A stretch of 64,000 bases of DNA. Source: Euglena gracilis (lineage: Eukaryota > Euglenida > Euglenophyceae > Euglenales). Location of the stretch: contig CP154955.1 of the NCBI GenBank assembly GCA_039621445.1, positions 43,237,540 to 43,301,539 of the forward strand, written 5' to 3'. A program made the position numbers and the translations under genes. A model generated the notes under the pieces. That model was not told the origin of the DNA and ran no database searches. It saw only the letters and a list, made by a program, of their open reading frames with translations. Every line of letters starts with the position of its first letter. Position 1 is the stretch's first letter. Positions 26,641 to 36,345 of this stretch are shown here, in pieces.

Positions 26641-27600
26641 CCAAAACATCGAGGGAAGACAATTTCCTTTTCAAAGCATTCAAAGAACTCTCCTCCTTTT
26701 CAGTCCACCTCCATTTTACATTCTTTTTCAGAAGATCTGTCAGTGGGGCTGAGTCAAAGCTAAAACCTTTCACCTGTCTGTGGTGAAAATTTATTGCCCC
26801 CAAAATTCGCCTCAAATCCCTTTCATTCTGAACTCGAAAACTAAAAATTGGTTCAATGTTTCTTTTGTTTGCCTGCCACATTCCCCATCCCAACGAGAAG
26901 CCCAAGTAGTCAATAGTCTGATTCAGAAAAGAAAGTTTGCTCAGTTTGATTGTCACTTGGTTCTTTCTGCAAACTTTAAACCACTTTTCCAAAAGGTACA
27001 AATGGTCCTCCTCAGAATTCGCACCAACCCCTTTGTAATCGAAAAAAGAAGCCAGGTGTCCATACTTCAAAATCTCTCTCACCCTCAAATCCGATTTTCG
27101 TTGGGAGGTTAGGATTTCCATCAACTCCTGAAAAATCCCTGGGGCATTCATCAACCGAAACATCATCCTTTTGGGACGAAAAAACCTCCCTGAAGGAATG
27201 CAAAATGCAGACAAATTTGCTGCTCTTTTTGTGACTGGGATTTGCCAATAACCACTCCTCATGTCCAGGGTACTTTTGAACCGACACTTGACCAAACTTT
27301 CAATCAGAATTTCCATGTTTAGCAAAAAATCGGCATGTGTCTTGCTTCTGGAATTCAATACTCCATAATGGATGACCATCCTTCTGGTGGTCGACCCTTT
27401 TTTGTCCACCAAAAATGTGGGGCTGCACACCTGGGGGATTTCACCCACTGGGAATTGCTCAATTAACCGACCTTAGCAATTGTTCACACTGAAGGTCAAA
27501 TTGTTTTTACTCCTCATGGGACATGGGCCAACACTTTTGCCCCAGGGGTTTACCTTCCCATTCAGGTTTCAGCTCGATGTCCATCAAAACAGGCAGGGGG
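26640..27600 (-). pseudogene. Gypsy-1 reverse transcriptase
   Basis: The leader (MDIELKPEWEGKPLGQ) precedes the main frame 27,448-26,480: VCSPTFLVDKKG, RMVIHYGVLNSRS, STLDMRSGYWQIPV (first catalytic Asp), RLMNAPGIFQELM and IDYLGFSLGWG. At the catalytic loop the frame reads ASFFDYKGVGAN where F/Y-x-D-D is expected, so the second Asp is gone. A stop also separates the leader from the fingers. It copies element RNA in intact relatives; here it is inactive. Confidence 0.85.
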
Positions 27601-27606
27601 GAGGAC

Positions 27607-28200
27607 TCAGAAATTGTGGGCAATGGTCCAAAAAACATCAGAAAGTTTCACCAAAAGCTCAAACAACCTAGGGTGGTCTCGGAATTTCTCAACTTCTTTC
27701 TCAAGTTCTCCACTCAGATTCTCAGTAACAATTTGCTGCGTTTTTTCATCAGCCTTTTTCTGGGCCTCCAAAGTCCGAATCCTTTCATGTAAAACTTGGG
27801 AAATGCTTTTAAGTTCATCCATCTTGATTGTTGCCTTGGGAGTCTTCAAAGGTTTTACAAACTGAACATCCTGCACAGGCCGGGACAGCAGGAAAAACAT
27901 CACCTCCACATCTTTTCTCACCTCCTGAAAAAGACTCAGGTCAGTTTCAATGTCCTTTGTCAATTCAGCCAGAAAATTGATGTGTTCATGCTCATTCGTT
28001 GGTTCAAACACCACCACATTGTCCAACCATTCTTTCACCTTTTTGTCTGATTCCTTGTGGGGAACACTTTCCAAAAGGAAAACTTGGACTTTCAAAAACT
28101 TGCTGGTCTGCAGGTGGGTTGGCAGGTTGGTGTGCCTGCTGCTGGGGGGGGGGGACAACTTGAAATTCATCATCCACTGTGGGGTACTTCTTGATCTCAC
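27607..28200 (-). CDS. Gypsy-1 coiled-coil spacer between protease and RT
   Basis: 197 codons open, rich in Glu/Lys/Leu. From about residue 90 it shows heptad-like spacing (VRKDVEVMFFLLSR; MDELKSISQVLHERIRTLEA; LEKEVEKFRD), predicting a coiled coil. It lies between the protease and the RT leader (…LMDIELKPEWEGKP… at about 27,580-27,540), where gypsy elements normally have only a short linker. No known domain is recognised. It could be a lineage-specific part of Pol or a captured segment. Confidence 0.5.
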   Translation of the reverse strand: MRSRSTPQWMMNFKLSPPPSSRHTNLPTHLQTSKFLKVQVFLLESVPHKESDKKVKEWLDNVVVFEPTNEHEHINFLAELTKDIETDLSLFQEVRKDVEVMFFLLSRPVQDVQFVKPLKTPKATIKMDELKSISQVLHERIRTLEAQKKADEKTQQIVTENLSGELEKEVEKFRDHPRLFELLVKLSDVFWTIAHNF

Positions 28201-28470
28201 CTCTCAGTTAATCCAAACTCTAATTTCTTGAAACTTTCCTGAGCCAACTGACAATTCTGGGGTCCAAAAGCTCAAAATCCACTTTGAATTGCACTGTGTC
28301 CACCACACTCACAAAAGTGTTCCACAGGGGGAAAGAGCCTGTTTGCACCTGTCATCCACAAACAAGGGAACCCGACTTGAAATTTTCACCCTGGCCACCG
28401 TTACCCTTTCCAGCAGAGGGTACCAGTACTGGTCCACCCAGTCTGGGTGTATCAGGACCATTTTGTTTCT

Positions 28471-29185
28471 TCAAGGCAGAACTTGGTCACCACTTTGCTT
28501 AGTTGGCTGAAGGGGGTGTTTGGAAGCACCAATGCCACACAACAATTTTTCCCAGGAATACCTGTAAGCTGAATTCCCTTTCGTCATGTACAAAGACTGT
28601 GTATGATTCAGGTGGTTTGCAAAAAGATCAATGCCAATTTGGCCCTCAGAAATGTTCAATTCTTCCAAATCTTTTGACTTCACTGGCTTGACCAAAGTGT
28701 AACTTTCTGTCTTGAAAAGTCTGAAAAATCTTTTGATGGTGTGGTCCCCATCGTGGCTCTGAAGCAAAAACTCCTCACCTTCAATGATGGTTCTGGGTGG
28801 TCTGGTCAACAACCCTCCAAAAAACTCACTTTCTGTGAAGTCAGTCCCCAAAACTGCCTCAAAGGCACAAGTATCCACCACAACAGACTTCAATTTCAAA
28901 ATCTTGGACCCAAACTGCAAACACATCTCACAGGCTCTCTGAGAAAATGTACTCGCCGTTGCTGATTTACAGGAGCACGGCAGCACTTCGTTGAATTTTT
29001 CCCTCGGTGACACACTTCTTAGAAACTGCAGTGATGGTGGCCCCTGTGTCCAAAGTGGCTTGAACATCCTTTCCATAAACCTTAACTGGCAAAAGGTAAG
29101 TTTTACACACCATCTGGAGCAAGTGCAAAGCATCAGCTTTTCTCTTTTTGTGGTTCTCACCCGGGAAGGTAACCTTGGTTTGCAC
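28471..29185 (-). pseudogene. Gypsy-1 aspartic protease
   Basis: LLPVKVYGKDVQATLDTGATITAVS carries the retropepsin DTGA active site (about 29,060). After a frameshift, VDTCAFEAVLGTDFTESEF supplies the second conserved segment (the ILG-x-DF type loop). It would process the Gag-Pol polyprotein as a homodimer. The two halves are in different frames, so it is inactive as it stands. Confidence 0.75.
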
Positions 29186-29239
29186 CCCCTGGGGTTGAAC
29201 CGAAGGGGTCCCTTTGCCTGCCCCCTTCTGGGCTGCTGC

Positions 29240-30188
29240 CGTCTTTTTCTCAAACTTTTCTTTTGACCAACATATGTATTCATTATGCCCTATTTTGTGA
29301 CAAAACTGACGAAAATTGTGGCTCCAAATCGTGTTGCTGGGGTGTCATCAACTTTTCTTTCACCCTTGCCTTTGCCTATTCCTTTGCCTTTTCCTTTTCC
29401 ACCAGATTTTCCACCTTTTCCACAGTTTCACAACCTTTTCTGATTGGTCAGGAGGTCTTTCAATCGTGAGAGATTCTTTTTTCAGCAAGTTCATCTCCAA
29501 CCAATCTTCAGAACTTTTTTTCCAAAATGGTTTTTCTCAAATCTGTGAATTTCTCAGAACGATGTTTGAAAAATCTGTCAGCCCTTATGTCAGTCTTATA
29601 TTCTGGGGTGTAATTTCCTCAGCAAAACCAGAAACTTCTCCTGTTCACTCATGGTCTGGGGGCTGAACCTGGCAATCAAATTTTCCAACTAAATGAAAAA
29701 TTTTTGATGGCTTGGGGTTCAGGGTTCTGTAAAAGTGCTGGCAATTTCTCAATGGCAGATCTCAAAGTCAAGTCATTTTCCAGTGTTGGGAACAATTTTG
29801 CAATTTCCAACAGCACTTTTTCAAAATCATCATTCTCATCAACCACGTTTCAACCAGTTTTTTCACCTTGGGGGTGCAACATTCCAACAGCCATTCCTTT
29901 TTCTAAACATTTTCAAATGCAGCAGCACCAGTTAACCCCAACCATCTGCCAAAATCCTTCAAAAACTCTGGCCAATTGCACCATCAAACTCTTGCAATTT
30001 CACACTGGTAATCTTGAACTTTGGGTTGAACTTTGGCTGGGGTTGCTGGAGTTTGGTTCCACAATTTGCTTCAGAAATGTTTCAACCTGGGTGATGTGGT
30101 TCACAGGGGTAAACACAGACTGAATGCTGCTGGCTGATTTGATTTCCAACTCTTGCAACCTTATTTCCAAAACTTCAACGGAGGACAT
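29240..30188 (-). pseudogene. Gypsy-1 Gag (decayed)
   Basis: It starts MSSVEVLEIRLQELEIKSAS (helical) and continues through several stops and frame changes. A zinc-knuckle remnant at about 29,262-29,315 reads FCHKIGHNEYIC. The spacing of Cys, Gly-His and Cys is right, but the first Cys of the CCHC set is replaced by Arg (CGT). Too degraded to make capsid protein. Confidence 0.65.
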
Positions 30189-30411
30189 TTCCGCAGATCA
30201 CTTTCAAAAAAAACTCAACTACTGGCTCTTTGAAATTGGAAACTTGGAAAAACACTGGCCATCCGAAAAAGACAAACAAAACTGAAGAAACCAGAACAGA
30301 AAACCAACCACTGGGTTCAGGACCAGGTCTGCAAGATGATGAAGATCTTGTCTCCATCAGGATCTTGTTCTGGACAGCGAGGGGAACTGCAGCACCACCA
30401 GCTTCAACCAA
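30175..30411 (-). CDS. Small ORF in gypsy-1 leader with hydrophobic segment
   Basis: 78 codons between the 5' LTR and Gag, starting MVEAGGAAVPLAVQNK and including a strongly hydrophobic stretch (WFSVLVSSVLFVFFGWP) that could span a membrane. It slightly overlaps the Gag start. No homology is recognised, and it may be a chance frame in the leader. Confidence 0.25.
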   Translation of the reverse strand: MVEAGGAAVPLAVQNKILMETRSSSSCRPGPEPSGWFSVLVSSVLFVFFGWPVFFQVSNFKEPVVEFFLKVICGNVLR

Positions 30412-30610
30412 GTAACCAGTACAACAACTGTTGACAAATTCTCCACTGTGAACTTGTTCACCACGGCCTCAATGCCAACTTCCTGTTGAAGATGTTGTTC
30501 TGTACCAGCAACTCGGTTAACCTTGCCATCAGGAAGTACACCTTCTGGAACTTCAACAGCCAGTAAAACAATGACTAGTCTTCTCGAAGACGTCTTGGAC
30601 GATTGTAACA

Positions 30611-30627
30611 ACAAACCTCTGCGACCA
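30611..30627 (-). other. Gypsy-1 primer-binding site
   Basis: Five bases inside the 5' LTR the minus strand reads TGGTCGCAGAGGTTTGT. It begins with the TGG expected opposite a tRNA CCA end. It resembles initiator-Met tRNA sites (TGGTANCAGAG) and shares CAGAGGTT with the gypsy-2 site. Confidence 0.6.
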
Positions 30628-30632
30628 ACTTT

Positions 30633-30836
30633 GGACGTCTCAGAATATTCTTTTGTTTTCTTTAAATCCTCGGATTCCCAATTTTCTTGATATCCCAATT
30701 GACCCAAAGACGTAAACACAAACCAATGTGAAGACATAGAATCACAGCCAGCAGTCTGCGAGGGAGAAAGTTCGAATTAGGAATACAGAAATCAGTTGGG
30801 CAGTTGGTAAGGTAAGCGGTCAGCAAATAGTTCGCA
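30633..30836 (-). repeat. Gypsy-1 5' LTR
   Basis: It is the partner of 23,855-24,059. It lies next to the target duplication TAATGC at 30,837-30,842 and should contain the element promoter. At about 205 bp it is short for a gypsy LTR. Confidence 0.88.
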
Positions 30837-30842
30837 TAATGC

Positions 30843-30986
30843 GTCTGCTGGTGTGGTCCCGCAATGGGGCCACCTGGCCACAATTTGTGGCAGTTTTTTT
30901 TGTTGCCTGGTGAGGCAAAAAGGTCTGTTTTCAGGCTTATATAATTTTTGAACTGCTGTTTGAGCCATAGAAATAGTTGGGGGGTC
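30843..30986 (-). pseudogene. DIRS-B RNase H fragment between two insertions
   Basis: A 144-bp island matching 19,375-19,515 of DIRS-A (CAATGGGGCCACCTGGCCAC, then TTGTTGCCTGG-GAGGCAAA). It is bounded by the gypsy-1 target duplication (TAATGC, 30,837-30,842) and by the start of the 1.78-kb element at 30,987. It encodes part of the LKTDLFASPGNK segment. Confidence 0.85.
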
Positions 30987-31317
30987 GCTGAGCTCTTATC
31001 TCTTTAGAGTAAGAGCGAAGCTTACCACCGGGGCCGGAGGGGGGGGGGTCGGACCCCCCGCCCCCCCCACCCCCCGCCCCCGCCCCCCCCCCCCCGCCCC
31101 CCCCGCCCCCCCGCCCCCCCTCCCGCCCCCCCCTGGGTAGGTCCGGAAAACCCGGGATTATCGATGTGACTGTATTTCCGGGCCCCAAAGTAAATGGCCT
31201 ATAGGTTAGGGGACGATCTCTAGTACCTCCAGAGCCCTTCGGTTACCCGCAACTCTCCGCCAGTCCGGAGATATGGCCCGAGCAAAAAAGTTGTCTACCG
31301 TTTTTTTTTTCGGCGAA

Positions 31318-32094
31318 ATTGCAGGGTCATTTTGGGGTCAAAAATTGAAAATTTCAAAATATCTCGAAAACGCCGCGTATTTGAGAAAAAGTGAAGAGGA
31401 CGTCGTTCCACAACTTTGGGACGCCCAATCGAACCGTATGCGCAGTTTGGGCCAACTCTCCGCCTAGCCCGAGATACGGCCGTTTTGTGGTTTTGGGGCC
31501 AGTTTGGCCAGTTTTGGCCGTTTCGGGCCCGTTCGGGGCCTGAAACCCTAAATTGCCCATATCTCGGGCTAGACGGGGAGTTGGAACCCAAACCAGGGGG
31601 TCAAACATTAGGTTTAGGGGGAGGGTTTGACCGTTTTTTGGGGATCCCGGGGTCTGGTTGCGCCATTTTGGGCCAGTTTTGGGTATTCGGGGACCCCTGC
31701 ATGGGGTTCGAGGGCGGCCGGGCTGGGGTCCAAAAATTGAAAAATTCAAAATATCTCGAAAACGCTACGGAGTTGAGGAAAAACGATGGCGACCTTATTT
31801 AACGACTTTGGAACGCCATATCGATCGGTATGCGCGGTTTGGGACATCCTCGCCTAGCCCGAGATACGGCCGTTTTGGGGGTTTTGGGCCAGTTTTGCCA
31901 GTTCTGGCCATTTCGGGGCCGAAACCGTAAATTGGCCGTATCTCGGGCTAGACGGGGAGTTGGAACCCGGAACCAGGGGGTCAAACATTAGGTTTAGGGG
32001 GGTTTTTGACCGTTTTTTTGGGGTTCCCGGGGTCTGGTTGCGCGATTTTGGGCCAGTTGTGGGTATTCGGGGACCCCTGCAGGCACCGTGAGGG
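31318..32094. repeat. Two tandem units of about 390 bp
   Basis: Both units contain, in order: CAAAAATTGAAA, TTCAAAATATCTCGAAAACG, CGCCTAGCCCGAGATACGGC, TATCTCGGGCTAGACGGGG, GGGTCAAACATTAGGTTTAG, GGGTATTCGGGGACCCCTGC. Unit 1 spans about 31,318-31,720 and unit 2 about 31,727-32,094. Each unit has an inverted pair (GCCTAGCCCGAGATACGG and CCGTATCTCGGGCTAG), so each can fold back. Confidence 0.8.
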
Positions 32095-32156
32095 CAGATG
32101 GGCGAGGGAGGGTTGGGTGGCAGGTCGGGACCTAAAATTTTTAAAAAAAATTTTTC

Positions 32157-32209
32157 ACCCAAAAACACTTTTTTTCAATTCAAAACATCAAAAAAGTGTT
32201 TTTGGGCGA
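32157..32209. repeat. Hairpin CCCAAAAACACTTTTTT
   Basis: CCCAAAAACACTTTTTT and AAAAAAGTGTTTTTGGG are inverse arms around about 18 bp of A/T-rich loop. It separates the two tandem repeat series in this element. Confidence 0.7.
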
Positions 32210-32289
32210 AAAATTTTTTTCCGACCGGGACCCCCCCCCCCTGCCCCCCCTGGCTGGGGCCCTCCCCCCGGCCGGTGAACTTAGCCATT

Positions 32290-32715
32290 TTTGGGTCAAA
32301 AAGTCGAAGAAATTCGAAATTTTTTTTTTGCCCAAAACCAAGATTTTTGACCTCCCGGACCCGAAAAAGTGTTTTCGAGCCAAAAACGAGCGTTTGTCGA
32401 CCCGCCGGCGCCCCGTTTTGGGCCGCCAACCCACTGACTTTGGGTCAAAACCGGGTCAAAAAAGTCGAAAAAAATCGAAATTTTTTTTTACGATGTTTTT
32501 TGGCCTCCCTGACCCAGAAAAACTGTTTTTGAGCCGAAAACGAGCGTTTTTCGACCCGCCAGCGCCCCGTTTTGGACCGCCGACCCATTGACTTTGGGTC
32601 GAAACCGGGCCAAAAAAGTCGAAAAAATCGAAATTTTTTTTGCCCCAAAACGATGTTTTCTGGCCTCCCGGACCTGGAAAAAACTGTTTTTGAGCCAAAA
32701 ATGAGCGTTTTTCCG
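32290..32715. repeat. Three tandem units of about 150 bp
   Basis: Repeated order: GGGTCAAAAAAGTCGAAA, AAATTTTTTTT, GATGTTTTTTGGCCTCC, GACCCGAAAAA-TGTTTT, GAGCCAAAAACGAGCGTTT, GACCCGCC-GCGCCCCGTTTT, GGGCCGCCAACCCA. The third unit is the most complete. It lies at the right end of the 1.78-kb element. Confidence 0.75.
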
Positions 32716-32765
32716 GGGCCGGGCCGGGGTGGTCTCCCAAAGAGCTCAGCTCTACGTCACACCCT

Positions 32766-33230
32766 GGTCCAGTGAATAATCTCCCCTTTCCATTTCCCAC
32801 CTGCTTATGGGGTCTGCCCGGCATTCCTTTGAAGGGACCCACTTTACTTGCAGGTTTATGTTGTGTTCCATGCACCATTTGAAAAAGGGTCTTAGCATGG
32901 AATTGAAGGGGTATAGTAAATTACTTGATTGTCCATTGACAGGGACACAATTTCTCAAGGTTGGCTAAGGCTTTGTACTGTGCTTATTGCTGCACTTAAT
33001 TATTTGAAATTTATGTGCAAAATGGAGTTTTCATTCCAAAATTATTGCACAATTTTTGCCGGTTCGAGTGTCCAGCCCCCCAGGCATGGGGAGTGCTGTC
33101 TGAGTGCAACTCCCTGGTTGCACTTTTGGGGAAGGGTCTGCCCCCCCAGGTGTCCAGAAGAATTTTTTGTTTTGTCTAAATTGGTCATTTATTCTTTGGG
33201 AAATGGGGTGTTTTGAGTCCCAGGGGGCGG
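32766..33230 (-). pseudogene. DIRS-B RNase H part
   Basis: It encodes fragments matching DIRS-A RNase H: LRPFFKWCMEHNINLQVKWVPS and ADPISRWEMERGDYSLD (last Asp), then in other frames the VDNQ and KELSA regions. It starts at the right edge of the 1.78-kb element and joins the RT part at about 33,230. Confidence 0.8.
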
Positions 33231-34160
33231 TGTAATTTTACACCAATAAATTTGCCAGGGCATACGCAAAGGCCCTTAGAAAGGACAGGGCCATTATATT
33301 GCATCTCATTTTGCCCAAAATGGCAGCCAGTTGCCTTTTTAAGATGTAATATTTTTCACCAATTTTGCCCAGCTCCTTTTTTACTTTTTTATTTTCTGGG
33401 GGGGCACCTTTAATTTTACCTCTTGGACGTTTAGTTGAAAGACAAGATGATTTACAATTTGGGTGGGCTGCAGGGTGGACTTTTTTACATTGATTTTGAA
33501 TCCTGAATTGATTAAAAACCTGACAACTGTGTTCGGGTGATTTTGTAAGATGTTTTGTGTTGGGGCCACCAGTATAATGCCGTACAGGTAAATAAATACT
33601 TGGTTGCCCCTTTTCCTCCCCAGCTTTTTGAATGTCTTCATTACTGACAAAAAAAATTAGGGCATTACATTCAGGCCAAAATAGCATGCCTGGAATTCCC
33701 ATGTCTGCCCCCCCACCTGATCTCTTAGAAAGGGCCTTAGGTTAGGGCCTGGCTCACTGGGATGTGGAAGTAAGCATCCTTTAGGTTCAGTTTTGCTGCC
33801 AAGTGGCCTTTTTCCAACACTAAAAAAATGTGCTGGATGTGATCCAGCTTGCAATGTTTCACTTGGAACCGTTGATTTTCTTCCCTGCAATCGCTTCTTA
33901 AGCTGCATTTCGTCTGCTCCCCTTCTGGTTTTGAAATCAGAAACCAGGGGATCAGGTGCTGGGTGGTTGAATCCCTCACACTCTTTGCGGATCCAGATTT
34001 TGCGTAATCCTGCAGTATTTTTTCTGCTTGGTGCAGGTTCAAATTTGTCCTGGTTTTTGGGTGGGTGGACAATTTTGGTGGGTTTACCCAGCAGGGTTGA
34101 ATGCCATCCCTGATGAGTTGACATGTTGTTGGTGGGCATTTTTTGTCCCCCATTTCAGGC
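33230..34160 (-). pseudogene. DIRS-B reverse transcriptase
   Basis: Frame pieces give DYAKSGSAKSVRDS, PWFLISKPEGEQTK, LNLKDAYFHIPVS (Asn replaces the first catalytic Asp), VFIYLYGIILVAPTQ (YLYG where YLDD is expected) and VNHLVFQLN. Both catalytic sites are destroyed, in line with an old copy. It reads head to tail with the Gag part upstream. Confidence 0.85.
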
Positions 34161-34364
34161 TTTTTTGCAGCCTTTGATGGAGGGGGGTGTCTCCTAAGAT
34201 GATTTTGGGAGGGGTTGGGCTGGGGATGTTGGACATTTTAGGATTTTGTGCAACCTTTGATGGAGGGAGGTGTCTCCCCATATTTTCTTCATTGAATTTA
34301 TTTTCCAGATAAGAGGATTCTGGGGGGCCTGGGCTGGTGGTGTTGGACATTGCACCCCTAGGTA
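34160..34364 (-). pseudogene. DIRS-B Gag-RT linker up to the gypsy-2 insertion
   Basis: It matches 20,925-21,055 of DIRS-A (KMGRHPP, KTSKKSKM-type repeats, 'MSNTPHPAP'). A KWGDTPLHQRLQKS phrase is duplicated locally. It is cut at TAGGTA (34,359-34,364) by gypsy-2; the rest of Gag is at 47,713 onward. Confidence 0.75.
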
Positions 34365-35112
34365 TTCAGGGCTGCACCCCCCTCCCATGGTGGGGCCGGG
34401 ACCGCCCCCCCGCCTCCTCGCCGGGGTCCGTCTTCCCCAGCCACCAGCCCGTGAAGGGGGGTGCGGGTGCCCCCGCCGGAACCGGGGTTTTCCCCAAAAA
34501 TGGTGGACTCAAGTCATTTTCGGGTGCTTCCCACGGGTTCCCTCCCGGCTGGGACTCCCCTCGTGGGATCGGTAAAAAAATTTCAAAAATTCCCCCAAAT
34601 GCCGTTGCAGTTTTTTGAACTTTCCTTCCGGAATGTATGAACTTTAATTTGCCAACCCAAATTAACGAAACAAAGCAATAAATCACCACACACACCGATC
34701 ATACCGCGAAACAAGGCAACAAAGGCCGAGCCGGAGGGGATGGGCTTCCGGCAGTTGGAGGAAGGTCCCCCGACCTCACAATTGATAGTCCAAATACAAC
34801 TCCTTCAAATTCTCAATTGTTGAGCTCAAGGAATATCCAACAACAAAAACAGGCTCCTTCAAAAACTTCTCAAATTCCAGAGCAACTTCTCAAAACTCAA
34901 CTTGAGATCGCAAAGTAAAAAAACCCACACATGTCTGTGAAATGGAGATAAAATCCATTTTGGGGTTTTGTTTACATTTGAGATAGAATTAGAAGGCTTT
35001 CCTTTTGGCGGGTTTAAGCACGTACTTAGCGGTTTTTTGCGCGACTTTGAAAAATTGTACCTTGGGCGCCCCCCCCCCCATTTTGGACCGTTGCCGAACC
35101 CAAGGGTCTACA
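34365..35112 (-). repeat. Gypsy-2 3' LTR
   Basis: It shares with 46,923-47,706 the order TTCAG, CACCCCCCTCCC, CCCGCCGGAAC, GATCGGTAA, CACCACACACACCGATC, GAGCCGGAGGGGATGGGC, TCCCCCGACCTCACAATTG, TTGTTTACATTTGAGATAGA, TTAGCGGTTTTTTGCGCGAC, GGTCTACA. On the minus strand it starts TGTAGACC. A G-rich tract (GCGAGGGGG) directly precedes it as candidate polypurine tract. Confidence 0.88.
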
Positions 35113-35382
35113 CCCCCTCGCTTGCGAATTTAGTCGGATTCCGGAAAAAAAGTCGAAATTGCGGAAAGTCGCATTTTTGGAAAGCGGGGAGGATCGAATA
35201 TGAAACACGAGGAACACCCTTTGGAAATGAGAAATGAGAAACCGATTCAACAAACAGGCCCATGCCCCTCTCAAAAAATCAGAACTTACATTGTGTGCCA
35301 ACCCATACAGGGTGTTCACCATCTTCCGATCAAGAACATAAAAGCCTCATGGGTGCCATTTAAAAAAATGTGCACGTGTCTG

Positions 35383-35412
35383 TGTGTGTCTGTGTGTGTG
35401 TGTGTGTGTGCA
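35383..35412. repeat. (TG)n microsatellite
   Basis: TGTGTGTCTGTGTGTGTGTG and similar lie between the gypsy-2 3' LTR and the zinc-knuckle frame. The wider stretch 35,113-36,345 has no recognisable coding sequence. Confidence 0.8.
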
Positions 35413-36345
35413 TGCGTCAAACTCCTACTTCAATCGTCTTCAAGTCCGAATCCAAAGTCCGTTCCAAATGAAAAAATGGGCAAGGGGGACTTTCTTCAAA
35501 TCCTTGGTACATGCCCCATCCGTTCTAGTTGCTCTTGATACCTTGTGCGAATGAAACGGGCAGCATTTCCTCCCTTTTTTTTGTCATAGTTGTGGGCAGA
35601 AAATGTCTTCCCCCTTGGAATGGTGTATCCCTCTCCATAAAACATAACTTCGAAATACATGGGGGAAGATCAAACTTTATCCTACTTAACAATTTATGGT
35701 GGAAAATGTGAGAGTGAATCAAACTTTGAAACCGAGATGCGTCCTACTTGATTGCAAAGGAAAGGAATGACAAAACCTCTCAACTCAGCCGGTGAAAAAA
35801 AAAGAAATTGGTGTCACAAACAAAGGATTTGCTTCGGTCCAATGGAAATTATTGTCGAGGAGAATGGCACATCGCCACCCCCCGCTTACTCGGGGGAACA
35901 TCCATGGCCGCTCCTCCTTTCCCAGGAGGAAAATTGCTTGCCCTTTTGGGAGTAGTAAACAATCCCACCCCCCTTCCTTCCGGTGGATAAAAATTCGCCC
36001 TCCCCCACCCTCCCGGGGGGAAATAAAAATTCACCCTCACCCCCCTCCGGGGGGCTTGTGCTCAAAACCCAATCTCCTTGAAGGGCTTCAAAAAATTGAA
36101 AAAAATCCGAAAAGAATTCTTTCGAGTGTCCAAACGATACCACAGGGGCTCCATCCAACAAATCTCACACTCTCCCTACTTACATTTTTGCGCTCGGGAA
36201 TCTCCAACTTCCGGGAGGGCGATAGTGGGAAGGGAGGAAGGACGGACGGATATAAACGATGGGAGGACCTCTAAGAGGCCATTCGTCCATGGACGGCAGC
36301 AGTGGGGTCGCGGAAAGTGGGCGGGCATTCCTTCACCACCCGAGG

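Larger units (their letters stand above)
23855..30836 (-). mobile_element. Gypsy-1: chromodomain Ty3/gypsy LTR retrotransposon
   Basis: About 7.0 kb with 204-205-bp LTRs and a TAATGC duplication (23,849-23,854 and 30,837-30,842). Minus-strand order is 5' LTR, primer site, Gag, protease, coiled-coil spacer, RT, RNase H, integrase, chromodomain, G-rich tract, 3' LTR. Protease-RT-RNase H-integrase order defines Ty3/gypsy; the C-terminal chromodomain makes it chromovirus-like. The two LTRs differ at about nine positions by eye (roughly 4%). All long frames are interrupted. Confidence 0.9.
30987..32765. mobile_element. 1.78-kb non-autonomous element with tandem internal repeats
   Basis: Bounded by GGTC (30,983-30,986 and 32,766-32,769), which is single in the interrupted DIRS sequence and so is a 4-bp target duplication. 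The left end GCTGAGCTCTT is the inverse of AAGAGCTCAGC at 32,740-32,750, 15 bp short of the right limit (TCTACGTCACACCCT). A hairpin CTCTTA..TAAGAG follows the left end. A dense C/G tract (31,025-31,140) and two internal repeat series fill the rest. No frame looks like a transposase, so it depends on another element. Class unknown. Confidence 0.7.

Noticed and set aside
26241-26786. 181-codon plus-strand frame inside gypsy-1
   Set aside because: It is antisense to the RT and RNase H region, with no domain-like sequence.
30357-30737. 126-codon frame in the gypsy-1 5' LTR and leader
   Set aside because: It overlaps the LTR and primer site, has no homology and is not preserved in the 3' LTR context.
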